From NCBI GenBank assembly GCA_027052485.1, contig JALUFA010000034.1, positions 1-5,746 of the forward strand: a stretch of 5,746 nucleotides of DNA, read 5' to 3'. The DNA is from Hydrogenothermaceae bacterium (GTDB lineage: Bacteria; Aquificota; Aquificia; Aquificales; Hydrogenothermaceae). How positions within the stretch are numbered: position 1 is the first letter of the stretch; each line of letters begins with the position of its first letter. The translations under genes and the position numbers were made by a program. The notes under the pieces were generated by a model. That model worked only from the letters and a program-made list of their open reading frames with translations, had not been told where the DNA came from and did no database searches. Shown piece after piece: positions 1-5,746 of the stretch.

Positions 1-203
1 CGCTAAAAGAGTTTGTAGCCGATGTAAACTCCCAACTTCAACAGGGGAAGATTGCTGAAGAGAAAATAATAAAAGGAGACGTAAACAACTTTGAAGAACT
101 ACTTGCCCAAATAGAGAAAGCCGATATATCATTAAGACTAATTACTGAGATAAGAAACAAGGCTTTAGAAAGCTATCAGGAAATAATGAGAATGCAAGTT
201 TAA
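1..203 (+). CDS. fliE: Flagellar hook-basal body protein FliE, C-terminal part
   Basis: The window opens inside this gene. The frame beginning at base 3 is open for 66 codons and ends at TAA 201-203. The family is usually about 100-110 residues, so roughly the last 60 percent is visible. The C-terminal half shows the FliE signature: an Ala-Asp-Ile-Ser-Leu-Arg-Leu run, then Glu-Ile-Arg-Asn-Lys-Ala-Leu-Glu-Ser, closing with YQEIMRMQV, the typical family ending. FliE is a small, mostly helical export substrate that joins the export gate and MS ring to the proximal rod in the periplasm. It lies 16 bases upstream of fliF, the usual fliE-fliF order, and is presumably in the same transcript. The start codon and any promoter lie outside the window. 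Identification is from sequence pattern and neighbours, and I am confident of it. Confidence 0.93.
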   Translation, partial: LKEFVADVNSQLQQGKIAEEKIIKGDVNNFEELLAQIEKADISLRLITEIRNKALESYQEIMRMQV

Positions 204-208
204 CAGGT

Positions 209-214
209 AGAGGT
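209..214 (+). promoter_or_regulatory. Ribosome binding site for fliF (TTG start)
   Basis: AGAGGT sits 5 bases before TTG 220, and its GAGGT part can pair with the 3' end of 16S rRNA. It supports TTG as the fliF start. Upstream in this frame a TAG stop lies at 208-210, so no earlier start is available. The next in-frame ATG lies far inside the protein, at about residue 255, well past the first membrane segment. Confidence 0.6.
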
Positions 215-219
215 ACCGA

Positions 220-1830
220 TTGGCTATATCTTTAAATAGTATAAAAGAAAAGCTTCCTCCACAGCTTCAAAAATATGTTAATGCTAAAACCTTAGCAGCC
301 GTTTTTATTGGTCTTTTTTTAGTTTCAGTTATATCTTTAGTAGCTATAAAAGCCCTTAATAAAGAAGATTATGCTGTTCTTTATACAAACCTTGACCCGC
401 AGGAAGCTGGGGAAGTTTTAACAGCTCTACAAGAAGAACATATACCCTATAAGATAGAGGGAAACGGTACTATTATCCTTGTCCCTAAAGATAAAGTCTA
501 CGCCGTAAGACTAAAACTTGCCGCAAAAGGAATACCATCAGGAACAAAACCTGTAGGATTTGAGCTTTTCAATGAACCAAAACTTGGTATAACACAATTT
601 CAAGAAAACGTAAATTACCTGCGGGCACTTGAAGGCGAGTTAGAGCGAACAATAAGGCAACTAGACCCAGTAATAGATGCAAAGGTAAATATAGCCCTTC
701 CTAAAGATTCAATTTTTGTAAGGGATGAAGACGAGGCAAAAGCTTCAGTCCTTGTTAAACTAGCTCCCGGAAAAGACTTAACAAAAGAACAGGTAAAAGC
801 TATTGTCTTTCTCGTTTCAAGGGCTGTGCCAAAACTTAAACCTGAAAACGTTACCGTAGTAGATAACAGAGGAAGGGTTTTAACTGACCTTCTTGATGAA
901 GATAAAGAACTTGCTGCAGCAAGTAAAAATGTGGAACTAAAGAGAAAGCTTGAAAAGCAGATTGAAAGAAGCCTCCAGTCCATGCTGGCTAAAGCTGTAG
1001 GCCCAGGAAGAGTTATCGTCAGAGCATCTGTAGATGTGGAAACAGGAAAACTCAAACAGAAAGACGAGATATACAATCCCGATCAGGTAGCAGTAGTAAG
1101 TGAAAGGAGAGTAAAAGAAGAAGTTAGAACCACCAAAAAAGAAGAAGCAGGTCCTCCTGGATCATCTGTAAACGTACCACCTGTAATCAATCTACAGAAC
1201 AATAAATTCATAATAGAGAAGAAAAAAGACGACCGAACAAGAAATTATGACGTTTCCAAAAGCGAGATAAACAAAACCCAACCAATATTTAGGATAAAAA
1301 AGATAAGTGTAGGTGTTCTTATAGACGGAACATATGAAAAAGTAAAAGACAAAAACGGAAATGTAAAACTTGTGTTTAAACCACGTTCTCCTGAGGAATT
1401 AAAGCAGTACGAGGAGCTTGTAAAAAGTGCTATAGGATACGACCCTAAAAGAGGAGATACTGTTAAAGTTGTAAGTGTACCGTTTGAAACAACTATGCAA
1501 CAGCTACAGTCTTCAAAAGCCCAGAAAGCCCAAGGTTTACTATCAACCAAAAATATTATTCTACTGGCAGCAACAGCAATACTTGGACTATCCTTACTTA
1601 TCATACTCGTAGCTTTACTAATGAAGTCTAAGAAGAAAAAAGAAGAAACCGCTGGTGCTGGATATGGAGAGCTATCCCCTGAAGTACTAGCCAGCATGTC
1701 CTCAACTAGAGAAAAAGAGCTTGAGGCAGATATAGACAAAGACCCAGCCTACATTAAAATACTAAAAATAGCTGACGAAAACCCTCAAATTTTAGCAACA
1801 ATAATAAGCCAGTGGCTTAAAGAAGAATGA
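220..1830 (+). CDS. fliF: Flagellar MS-ring protein FliF
   Basis: FliF forms the inner-membrane MS ring that houses the export gate and carries the rotor. The 536-residue protein is close to the usual 530-560. In order it shows a short cytoplasmic N-terminus, a first membrane segment at about 24-45, ring-building motifs 1 and 2 in the periplasm at about 47-220 (including QENVNYLRALEGEL at 128-141 and a DAKVNIALP stretch at 153-161), and ring-building motif 3 at about 230-425. The motif 3 region contains the loop with AGPPGSSVNVPP (310-321), the FliF equivalent of the usual GxPGxxSNxP collar loop. A second membrane segment lies at about 445-468, followed by a lysine-rich cytoplasmic tail. The last 35 residues end in ATIISQWLKEE, the helix that in this family docks onto FliG, so the FliG-binding end is intact although fliG is not next door. 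Its stop overlaps the fliH start by 4 bases (ATGA). The start is TTG, chosen because no other start is possible. Confidence 0.97.
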   Translation: MAISLNSIKEKLPPQLQKYVNAKTLAAVFIGLFLVSVISLVAIKALNKEDYAVLYTNLDPQEAGEVLTALQEEHIPYKIEGNGTIILVPKDKVYAVRLKLAAKGIPSGTKPVGFELFNEPKLGITQFQENVNYLRALEGELERTIRQLDPVIDAKVNIALPKDSIFVRDEDEAKASVLVKLAPGKDLTKEQVKAIVFLVSRAVPKLKPENVTVVDNRGRVLTDLLDEDKELAAASKNVELKRKLEKQIERSLQSMLAKAVGPGRVIVRASVDVETGKLKQKDEIYNPDQVAVVSERRVKEEVRTTKKEEAGPPGSSVNVPPVINLQNNKFIIEKKKDDRTRNYDVSKSEINKTQPIFRIKKISVGVLIDGTYEKVKDKNGNVKLVFKPRSPEELKQYEELVKSAIGYDPKRGDTVKVVSVPFETTMQQLQSSKAQKAQGLLSTKNIILLAATAILGLSLLIILVALLMKSKKKKEETAGAGYGELSPEVLASMSSTREKELEADIDKDPAYIKILKIADENPQILATIISQWLKEE

Positions 1831-2495
1831 TGAGTATCCTTGACTTAGAAAGTTTTGATGAAAATCAATCAGGTGATAACTCCTCATGTAAAGATGAATT
1901 AGAAAAACTAAAGTCTTTCTACGAAGAAAAAATCAAATTTCTTAAAGATGAGTTTGATAAAAACCTAAAACAACAGGCAGACGAAAGTTATCAAAAAGGA
2001 TATCAAGACGCTAAAAATCAAATTCAGCAAGAAATAGACCAGCTAAAACAACAATTAGAGGAAGAATACAACCAACAGTTAGAAACAGTAGCACAAGAGC
2101 TGAAACACAACTTTAACAATTTACTAAGACAGATAGAAGATAAATTACAAAAGGAAAATAGAGCTTATAAGAATGCTATATATGAAACGATAGAAAGCTC
2201 TCTAAAAGAAATATTTCAATACTTAACCTTAAATTCAGACTGCTTATCACCGGTTAAAGATTTGATATCCCAGATAATAAATGATTTTGAGGACTTACCC
2301 CCACTCAAAATAAAAGTGAATTCAGCTACCAAAGAGGTCTTACCTGAACTAAAAATACCAGTAGAGATTGATGAGTCTCTAGAAAATGGAGATGTGATAG
2401 TAAAGTTTGAAGAGTTTGATATAGAATCAAAGATGAAAGAAAAAATCCAAAATGTGCTAGATGAGCTTAAAAGAGAGATTAAACAAACTTCCTAA
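1827..2495 (+). CDS. fliH: Flagellar assembly protein FliH (divergent)
   Basis: FliH dimers hold FliI in check, tether it to the C-ring and act like the peripheral stalk of a rotary ATPase. This 222-residue protein is called from its position directly before fliI and its layout. A highly charged, Gln/Glu/Lys-rich coiled-coil covers about 20-115, with a FliH-like SYQKGYQDAK patch at 54-63. A compact C-terminal domain covers about 120-222, and its GDVIVKFEEFDIESKM stretch (188-203) matches the Gly-(x)-Ile-Ile-hydrophobic strand and 'xIDxxLxxxLxxL' helix of FliH/V-ATPase E-type subunits. It is atypical in having no GxxxG series (only three glycines in all: 16, 58, 188) and no tryptophan, so the N-terminal Trp pair used by Salmonella FliH for docking is absent. 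Two ATG codons in frame (1827, 1830) are possible starts. The second leaves better spacing from the weak AGAAG at 1821-1825. Its 3' end overlaps fliI by 35 bases. Confidence 0.85.
   Translation: MMSILDLESFDENQSGDNSSCKDELEKLKSFYEEKIKFLKDEFDKNLKQQADESYQKGYQDAKNQIQQEIDQLKQQLEEEYNQQLETVAQELKHNFNNLLRQIEDKLQKENRAYKNAIYETIESSLKEIFQYLTLNSDCLSPVKDLISQIINDFEDLPPLKIKVNSATKEVLPELKIPVEIDESLENGDVIVKFEEFDIESKMKEKIQNVLDELKREIKQTS
2461..2495 (+). other. 35-base fliH/fliI coding overlap
   Basis: The last eleven codons plus stop of fliH are read in one frame and the first codons of fliI in another. On the FliH side this encodes the Glu/Lys-rich C-terminal tail, and on the FliI side MSLKERLNKLP, a short basic amphipathic helix. 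Both readings are fixed: a TAG stop sits immediately upstream in the fliI frame, and the fliH stop is TAA 2493-2495. Confidence 0.85.
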
Positions 2496-3774
2496 ATATA
2501 AGATTACAGGAAAAGTTAAAACTGTCGTTGGACCTCTAATAGAAGCAACTCTTCCTAAAGTTTCTGTCGGTGATGCCTGTAGTATAGAGGATATTCAAGC
2601 TGAGGTAGTTGGATTCAAAGATAACAAAACCCTACTTATGGCTTTTGATGATACAAAAGGAATAAAGATAGGGAGCAAAGTTATAGCCCACGGAAATATT
2701 CCTACAGTAAGAGTAGATGAAACTTTACTTGGAAAAGTAATAGACCCTTTTGGAAATTGTATAGATGGCTCAAACAACACAGCAAAAGACAAGGTTCCTA
2801 TAACCCTTCAACCTGTAAACCCTTTGGAAAGAGAAAGGATAGCTACTCCTTTTGACACAGGAATACAGGTAATAAATGCCCTCTTAACTATTGGAATAGG
2901 GCAAAGGGTAGGCATCATGGCAGGCGCCGGCGTTGGAAAGAGTACCCTTATGGGAATGATAGCAAAGTACTCATCAGCAGACATCAATGTAATAGCCCTG
3001 ATAGGCGAAAGGGGAAGGGAAGTTAGAGAGTTCATTGAGGATAGCCTAGGAGAAGAGGGATTAAAAAAATCTATCGTTGTTGTTGCTACATCAGACCAAC
3101 CACCTTTAACAAAAATAAGAGCAGCATTTACTGCAAATGCAATAGCAAGGTACTTTGCAAATAAAGGACAAAACGTGCTTTTGATGATGGACTCTTTAAC
3201 AAGACTTGCGATGGCACAACGGGAAGTTGGTCTTACTACAGGAGAACCTCCTACTACAAAGGGGTATACTCCCTCTGTCTTTAACCTACTACCGAAAATA
3301 ATCGAATCTGCAGGAAACTTCAAAACAGGAAGTATAACCGGAATCTACACTGTCTTAATAGAAGGAGACGACCTACACAGTGATCCTGTAGCTGATGCAG
3401 CGGTAGGTTTCCTAGACGGCCATTTTGTGCTTTCTAGAGATATAGCAAACAAACGCATATATCCGGCAATAGATATTTTAAAAAGTATTAGTAGATTAAT
3501 GCCTCAGCTTGTAGATGCCGAAATACAAGAGTATCAAAGGCTTATAATTGAGATGGAATCGGTGTATAGAGAAGCTGAAGACATGATAAACATAGGACTT
3601 TACAAGAAAGGTACAAATCCGAAGATAGACCTGGCACTGGACGTTCATGATGAAATCGTTAAGTTTATAAAACAGAGGATAGATGAAAAAATTTCCTTTA
3701 AAGAAAGTCTTCAAAATTTAAGAAAATTAGCCGATTATATTAAAAATAAGGGGTTAAGCTATGGAGTTAAGTAA
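2461..3774 (+). CDS. fliI: Flagellum-specific export ATPase FliI
   Basis: FliI is the hexameric ATPase of the flagellar type III export apparatus, homologous to F1 alpha/beta. It acts at the cytoplasmic base of the basal body to release substrates from chaperones and feed the gate. The protein is 437 residues, the usual family size. A short N-terminal helix (1-12) precedes the beta-barrel domain (about 16-90). Walker A is GAGVGKST at 155-162, the catalytic-Glu loop is GERGREV at 182-188 (Glu183), and Walker B is LLMMD at 240-244. The F-type ATPase alpha/beta signature is PAIDILKSIS at 335-344, followed by Arg345, the arginine-finger position. All key residues are present, so it should be active. 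ATG 2461 directly follows an in-frame TAG (2458-2460), and no other ATG/GTG/TTG is near, so the start is fixed and the 35-base overlap with fliH is real. No clear Shine-Dalgarno precedes it, which suggests translation coupled to fliH. It overlaps flgD by 14 bases. No fliJ follows. Confidence 0.97.
   Translation: MSLKERLNKLPKYKITGKVKTVVGPLIEATLPKVSVGDACSIEDIQAEVVGFKDNKTLLMAFDDTKGIKIGSKVIAHGNIPTVRVDETLLGKVIDPFGNCIDGSNNTAKDKVPITLQPVNPLERERIATPFDTGIQVINALLTIGIGQRVGIMAGAGVGKSTLMGMIAKYSSADINVIALIGERGREVREFIEDSLGEEGLKKSIVVVATSDQPPLTKIRAAFTANAIARYFANKGQNVLLMMDSLTRLAMAQREVGLTTGEPPTTKGYTPSVFNLLPKIIESAGNFKTGSITGIYTVLIEGDDLHSDPVADAAVGFLDGHFVLSRDIANKRIYPAIDILKSISRLMPQLVDAEIQEYQRLIIEMESVYREAEDMINIGLYKKGTNPKIDLALDVHDEIVKFIKQRIDEKISFKESLQNLRKLADYIKNKGLSYGVK
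3748..3753 (+). promoter_or_regulatory. Ribosome binding site for flgD
   Basis: AAGGGG lies 7 bases before ATG 3761, inside the 3' end of fliI. It supports the start that gives a 14-base overlap with fliI and allows flgD to initiate independently of, or coupled with, fliI translation. Confidence 0.6.
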
Positions 3775-4420
3775 AACGACAGATACGATAAAAGGCATAA
3801 CAGGGCAAGAAATCAAGGTTGTGAAAGCTGGCTACGATAACTCTAAAATGTCAAATGATGATTTCCTTAAAGTCCTCCTTGCAGATCTTAAATGGCAAGA
3901 CCCAATGCAAGCAAAAGATATCTCAGAATTCATTAACAACACCGTAAAACTCAGGCAGATGGAAGTCTTAGACAACTTCCAGAAAACCGTTGAGCTCTTA
4001 AAGGAAGTTAATCAAACGAACGCTCTTTTATATGCTTCAGGCCTTATAGGTAAAACGGTTCTATACGAAGGAGACAAAACTTACGTTCAAAATGGAAAAG
4101 GAAAGGTCAGTTTTAAACTAGATGGAAACGCAACAAAAGTAGACGTAACAGTGATGGACTCTAAAGGTAATGTTGTTGAAACCAAAACCTTTACAAATCT
4201 TCAAGGTGGTAAAAAGTACCCATTTGAAATAGATAATCCAAAGTTAGCAGATGGATACTATACAGTTTACATAAAGGCTTACAATAAAGATAAAGAAGTA
4301 AAAGCCACAATTTACTCTTACGCAAAGGTTGAGTCAGTAGAAAAAGAAGACGATAAAGTTTACGTATCTTTTGCCAATACAAAAGTAGAACTAAATAAAG
4401 TAAGTGAAATAGGAGGATAA
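3761..4420 (+). CDS. flgD: Flagellar hook cap / hook assembly protein FlgD
   Basis: FlgD caps the growing hook and guides insertion of FlgE; it is shed when the hook is complete. The 219-residue protein is normal for the family. The conserved N-terminal region is at 33-70, with DDFLKVLLADLKWQDPMQA at 33-51 corresponding to the family's FLKLLxxQLxxQDPLxP, then SEFINN and an Arg-Gln-Met-Glu stretch like the usual SxVEQL. The ASGLIGKTVLYEG motif (92-104) is the strongest FlgD marker and opens the C-terminal half. That half contains a Tudor-like and an Ig/fibronectin-like fold: strands around VDVTVMDSKGNVV (127-139), and DGYYTVYIKAY at 164-174. It has no signal peptide, as expected for an export-apparatus substrate. 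It starts within fliI and ends 2 bases before flgE. FlgD and FlgE work as an obligate pair, and this adjacency is the common arrangement. The short N-terminus (about 30 residues before the conserved region) would carry the export signal. Confidence 0.95.
   Translation: MELSKTTDTIKGITGQEIKVVKAGYDNSKMSNDDFLKVLLADLKWQDPMQAKDISEFINNTVKLRQMEVLDNFQKTVELLKEVNQTNALLYASGLIGKTVLYEGDKTYVQNGKGKVSFKLDGNATKVDVTVMDSKGNVVETKTFTNLQGGKKYPFEIDNPKLADGYYTVYIKAYNKDKEVKATIYSYAKVESVEKEDDKVYVSFANTKVELNKVSEIGG
4411..4416 (+). promoter_or_regulatory. Strong ribosome binding site for flgE
   Basis: AGGAGG lies at the very end of flgD, 6 bases before ATG 4423. It is the best Shine-Dalgarno in the window, consistent with the hook protein being needed in many more copies than the basal-body proteins encoded upstream. 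Confidence 0.85.
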
Positions 4421-4422
4421 AG

Positions 4423-5746
4423 ATGCTTCAATCGTTTTACACAGGAAGGGCTGGATTAAACGCAAATAAAGAGTGGCTTTCGGTAATATCAGATAACATT
4501 GCAAACGTAAATACTGTAGGATACAAAGCAGAAATTGCAAACTTCCAAGACCTTATCACCCGTAGTATGACAACTTTTAGCAACAACGTTCCTAAAAACT
4601 ATGAGATAGGCGGCGGTTCCTTTGTAGCTAGTACTGTTAAAGACTTTTCTCAAGGCTCTCTAATGAATACAAACTCTCCAACTGACCTAGCTTTAGACGG
4701 TGAAGGATTTTTTATGGTTAAAGATAAACAAGGAGTAACCTACTATACAAGAGCAGGGCAATTTAGAACAGATGCTAATGGTAATTTGATTAATATAAAC
4801 GGTATGCACCTTTTAGGCTGGAAACTTGATGAAGCTGGTAATATTGCTGGAGCAATAGACAAAATTCAAATTCCAAACGATATGCCTCCTAAAGTAACAT
4901 CCAATCTTGCTATCAAATCCCCATCTAACCTTGATGCTGGAAGTAAAATAACACGGGCTGTATTTAACACAAATGATGCGAATACTTATAACTACGTTAA
5001 TGCAGTAAATGTTTATGATAGTATCGGTGTATCTCATGAAGTCAAATACTACTTCGTACATGAAGCACCTAATGTGTGGAAAGTGTTCGGCGTTTTAGAT
5101 GATGAACCAGTAAAGTTTACAGATGCAAATGGTAATGACTTTGCATTTTTAAGATTAGAGTTTAACGGCATTGGGCAAGTAACGAAAACAACTTTACAAG
5201 GAACAGTAAAAGATCCTGAACGAGATGAATCTATTACTACTGATTCTACTGGAACTGCAATTCTATCAAGTGCTCCAGTGCAAAAGAACACCGTATATAT
5301 ATATGATTCTAATAGTTATTATTATGATGATGGGAATGGAAATATAACAGATGGAACCACAAACATAGGAACTATAAATTATGCAACTGGAGAAATAAAC
5401 TTAGGTTCAACTAATGCTAATAAAACGTTCAATGTTGTGTATGCTGCAAATAAACCTATATCTGTAACTGAGATAACAGGACTTACAGGAGATACAGGAT
5501 CCTTTTCTTTGACGAATAGTGCTATACTACCTGGATCCATCATAATCAATAGTTATACAAAAAATGGAAACACTTATTCTGTAAAATGGATAGATGATGG
5601 AAATGGAAATATTATAGATCTTGACAATAATAATAAAGTTATTGGCTATATAGATTATAGTAATGGAAATATTTCAATAGATCAGTTTGTTGGAGATGGA
5701 GGTACCGAAAATATTAATGTTTACTTTAATCAGTATTCTTCTAGAT
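4423..5746 (+). CDS. flgE: Flagellar hook protein FlgE, N-terminal part, with internal repeat insert
   Basis: FlgE polymerises into the hook, the universal joint outside the cell. 441 codons are visible without a stop, and the C-terminus is beyond the window. Residues 1-40 form the conserved rod/hook N-terminal helix, with ISDNIANVNTVGYKAE at 22-37, the flagellar rod-protein signature. Residues 73-131 carry the core motifs: DFSQGSLMNTNSPTDLALDG (74-93), EGFFMV (94-99) and YYTRAGQFRTDANGNLIN (107-124). A D2-type segment follows at about 165-255, with VNVYDSIGVSHEVKYYF (195-211) and the NVWKVFG strand (217-223) typical of FlgE D2. From about 276 the sequence departs from an ordinary FlgE and contains two tandem diverged beta modules (276-342 and 358-438). 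No Cys occurs in the visible part. The hook core domains end with a C-terminal helix that should lie downstream, so the full protein is likely well above 500 residues. A related rod protein such as FlgG is less likely, given flgD next door and the D2 segment. Confidence 0.93.
   Translation, partial: MLQSFYTGRAGLNANKEWLSVISDNIANVNTVGYKAEIANFQDLITRSMTTFSNNVPKNYEIGGGSFVASTVKDFSQGSLMNTNSPTDLALDGEGFFMVKDKQGVTYYTRAGQFRTDANGNLININGMHLLGWKLDEAGNIAGAIDKIQIPNDMPPKVTSNLAIKSPSNLDAGSKITRAVFNTNDANTYNYVNAVNVYDSIGVSHEVKYYFVHEAPNVWKVFGVLDDEPVKFTDANGNDFAFLRLEFNGIGQVTKTTLQGTVKDPERDESITTDSTGTAILSSAPVQKNTVYIYDSNSYYYDDGNGNITDGTTNIGTINYATGEINLGSTNANKTFNVVYAANKPISVTEITGLTGDTGSFSLTNSAILPGSIIINSYTKNGNTYSVKWIDDGNGNIIDLDNNNKVIGYIDYSNGNISIDQFVGDGGTENINVYFNQYSSR
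5248..5448 (+). repeat. FlgE internal beta module, copy 1
   Basis: This covers FlgE residues 276-342. It reads as TG-x(4)-L then a strand VYIYDS (291-296), the turn DDGNGN (302-307), then IGTINYATGEINL (315-327) and a closing strand FNVVY (336-340). The same order of elements recurs in copy 2. Similarity is at protein level and patchy at DNA level, with the longest shared DNA around the DDGNGN codons (5326-5343). It was probably made by an old duplication or separate acquisition. Confidence 0.7.
5494..5736 (+). repeat. FlgE internal beta module, copy 2
   Basis: This covers FlgE residues 358-438. TGSFSLTNSAILPGSIIIN (358-376) opens the module. A longer loop follows, then DDGNGN (391-396), IGYIDYSNGNISI (407-419) and INVYFNQY (431-438). 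Compared with copy 1 it is about 15 residues longer, mainly before the DDGNGN turn. The Leu-Pro-Gly-Ser-Ile-x-Ile opening plus DDGNGN plus Gly-x-Ile-Asp-Tyr is, from memory, the pattern of a beta module in phage tail/baseplate proteins. I could not search to confirm this. Confidence 0.7.

Noticed and set aside
204..219. Possible promoter between fliE and fliF
   Set aside because: The gap is only 16 bases and is largely taken up by the ribosome binding site.
314..320. T7 run in the first membrane segment of fliF as a phase-variation tract
   Set aside because: It is short and encodes ordinary Phe/Leu in a membrane helix. Homopolymers of this length are common at this base composition.
615..1076. 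153-codon open frame on the minus strand inside fliF
   Set aside because: It is antisense to a conserved part of fliF. Its product is Ser/Leu/Thr-rich low-complexity sequence of the type produced by reading an AT-rich, purine-biased coding strand backwards, and it has no recognisable motif.
1245..1739. 164-codon open frame on the minus strand inside fliF
   Set aside because: Same antisense-shadow character. It lies opposite the FliF collar and second membrane segment, with no family resemblance.
3063..3069. A7 run in fliI in the exact A-AAA-AAA slippery register
   Set aside because: A -1 slip would end after about 30 codons and destroy the ATPase core. I see no convincing stimulatory hairpin or Shine-Dalgarno arrangement, and such runs are expected in AT-rich DNA.
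2808..3323. 171-codon open frame on the minus strand inside fliI
   Set aside because: It lies opposite the conserved ATPase core, whose codon constraints keep the opposite frame open. No motif or plausible context.
4813..5291. Two overlapping minus-strand open frames (4813-5061, 5049-5291) inside flgE
   Set aside because: Short, without recognisable domains, and entirely antisense to flgE, which is well supported.
4423..5746. Spirochete-type lysinoalanine cross-linking of the hook
   Set aside because: That chemistry needs a conserved Cys in FlgE, and no Cys occurs in the 441 visible residues.

Overview
This window is a slice of a flagellar basal-body/hook operon. All genes are on the + strand, in the order fliE (3' end only) - fliF - fliH - fliI - flgD - flgE (5' part only). 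Nothing non-flagellar is visible. There is no intergenic stretch longer than 16 bases, and I see no promoter, terminator, RNA gene, CRISPR array or insertion sequence. The minus-strand open frames are antisense shadows of the genes.

The DNA is AT-rich. Arginine is written mostly as AGA/AGG and isoleucine often as ATA, and the proteins are rich in Lys, Glu and Ile. This fits a low-GC thermophilic bacterium. My best guess is an Aquificota-type lineage, but that rests on codon style and general resemblance only and should be treated as weak.

Layout: 1-203 is the C-terminal end of FliE, the export-gate/MS-ring/rod adaptor. 220-1830 is FliF, the MS-ring protein, starting at TTG. 1827-2495 is a divergent FliH, the ATPase regulator/stator. 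2461-3774 is FliI, the export ATPase, with all catalytic motifs intact. 3761-4420 is FlgD, the hook cap. 4423 to the window end is FlgE, the hook protein, with its C-terminus outside the window. Junctions are very tight: a 16-base gap, a 4-base overlap, a 35-base overlap, a 14-base overlap and a 2-base gap. The genes are therefore probably cotranscribed and translationally coupled.

The products follow the assembly path. FliF forms the ring around the export gate. FliE links the ring and gate to the rod. FliH/FliI deliver and energise substrates. FlgD caps the growing hook while FlgE subunits polymerise beneath it. fliG, which commonly sits between fliF and fliH, and fliJ, which commonly follows fliI, are both absent from these positions.

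The most interesting feature is in FlgE. After a recognisable D2-type segment the protein carries two tandem, diverged copies of a roughly 65-80-residue module. Each has an Asp-Asp-Gly-Asn-Gly-Asn turn followed by a Gly-x-Ile-(Asn/Asp)-Tyr-x-x-Gly-x-Ile strand motif. This resembles, from memory, a beta module common in phage tail and baseplate structural proteins. The insert also uses AAT for Asn much more than the start of the same gene does. A phage-virion-like decoration domain built into the surface of a hook is the candidate novelty of this window.
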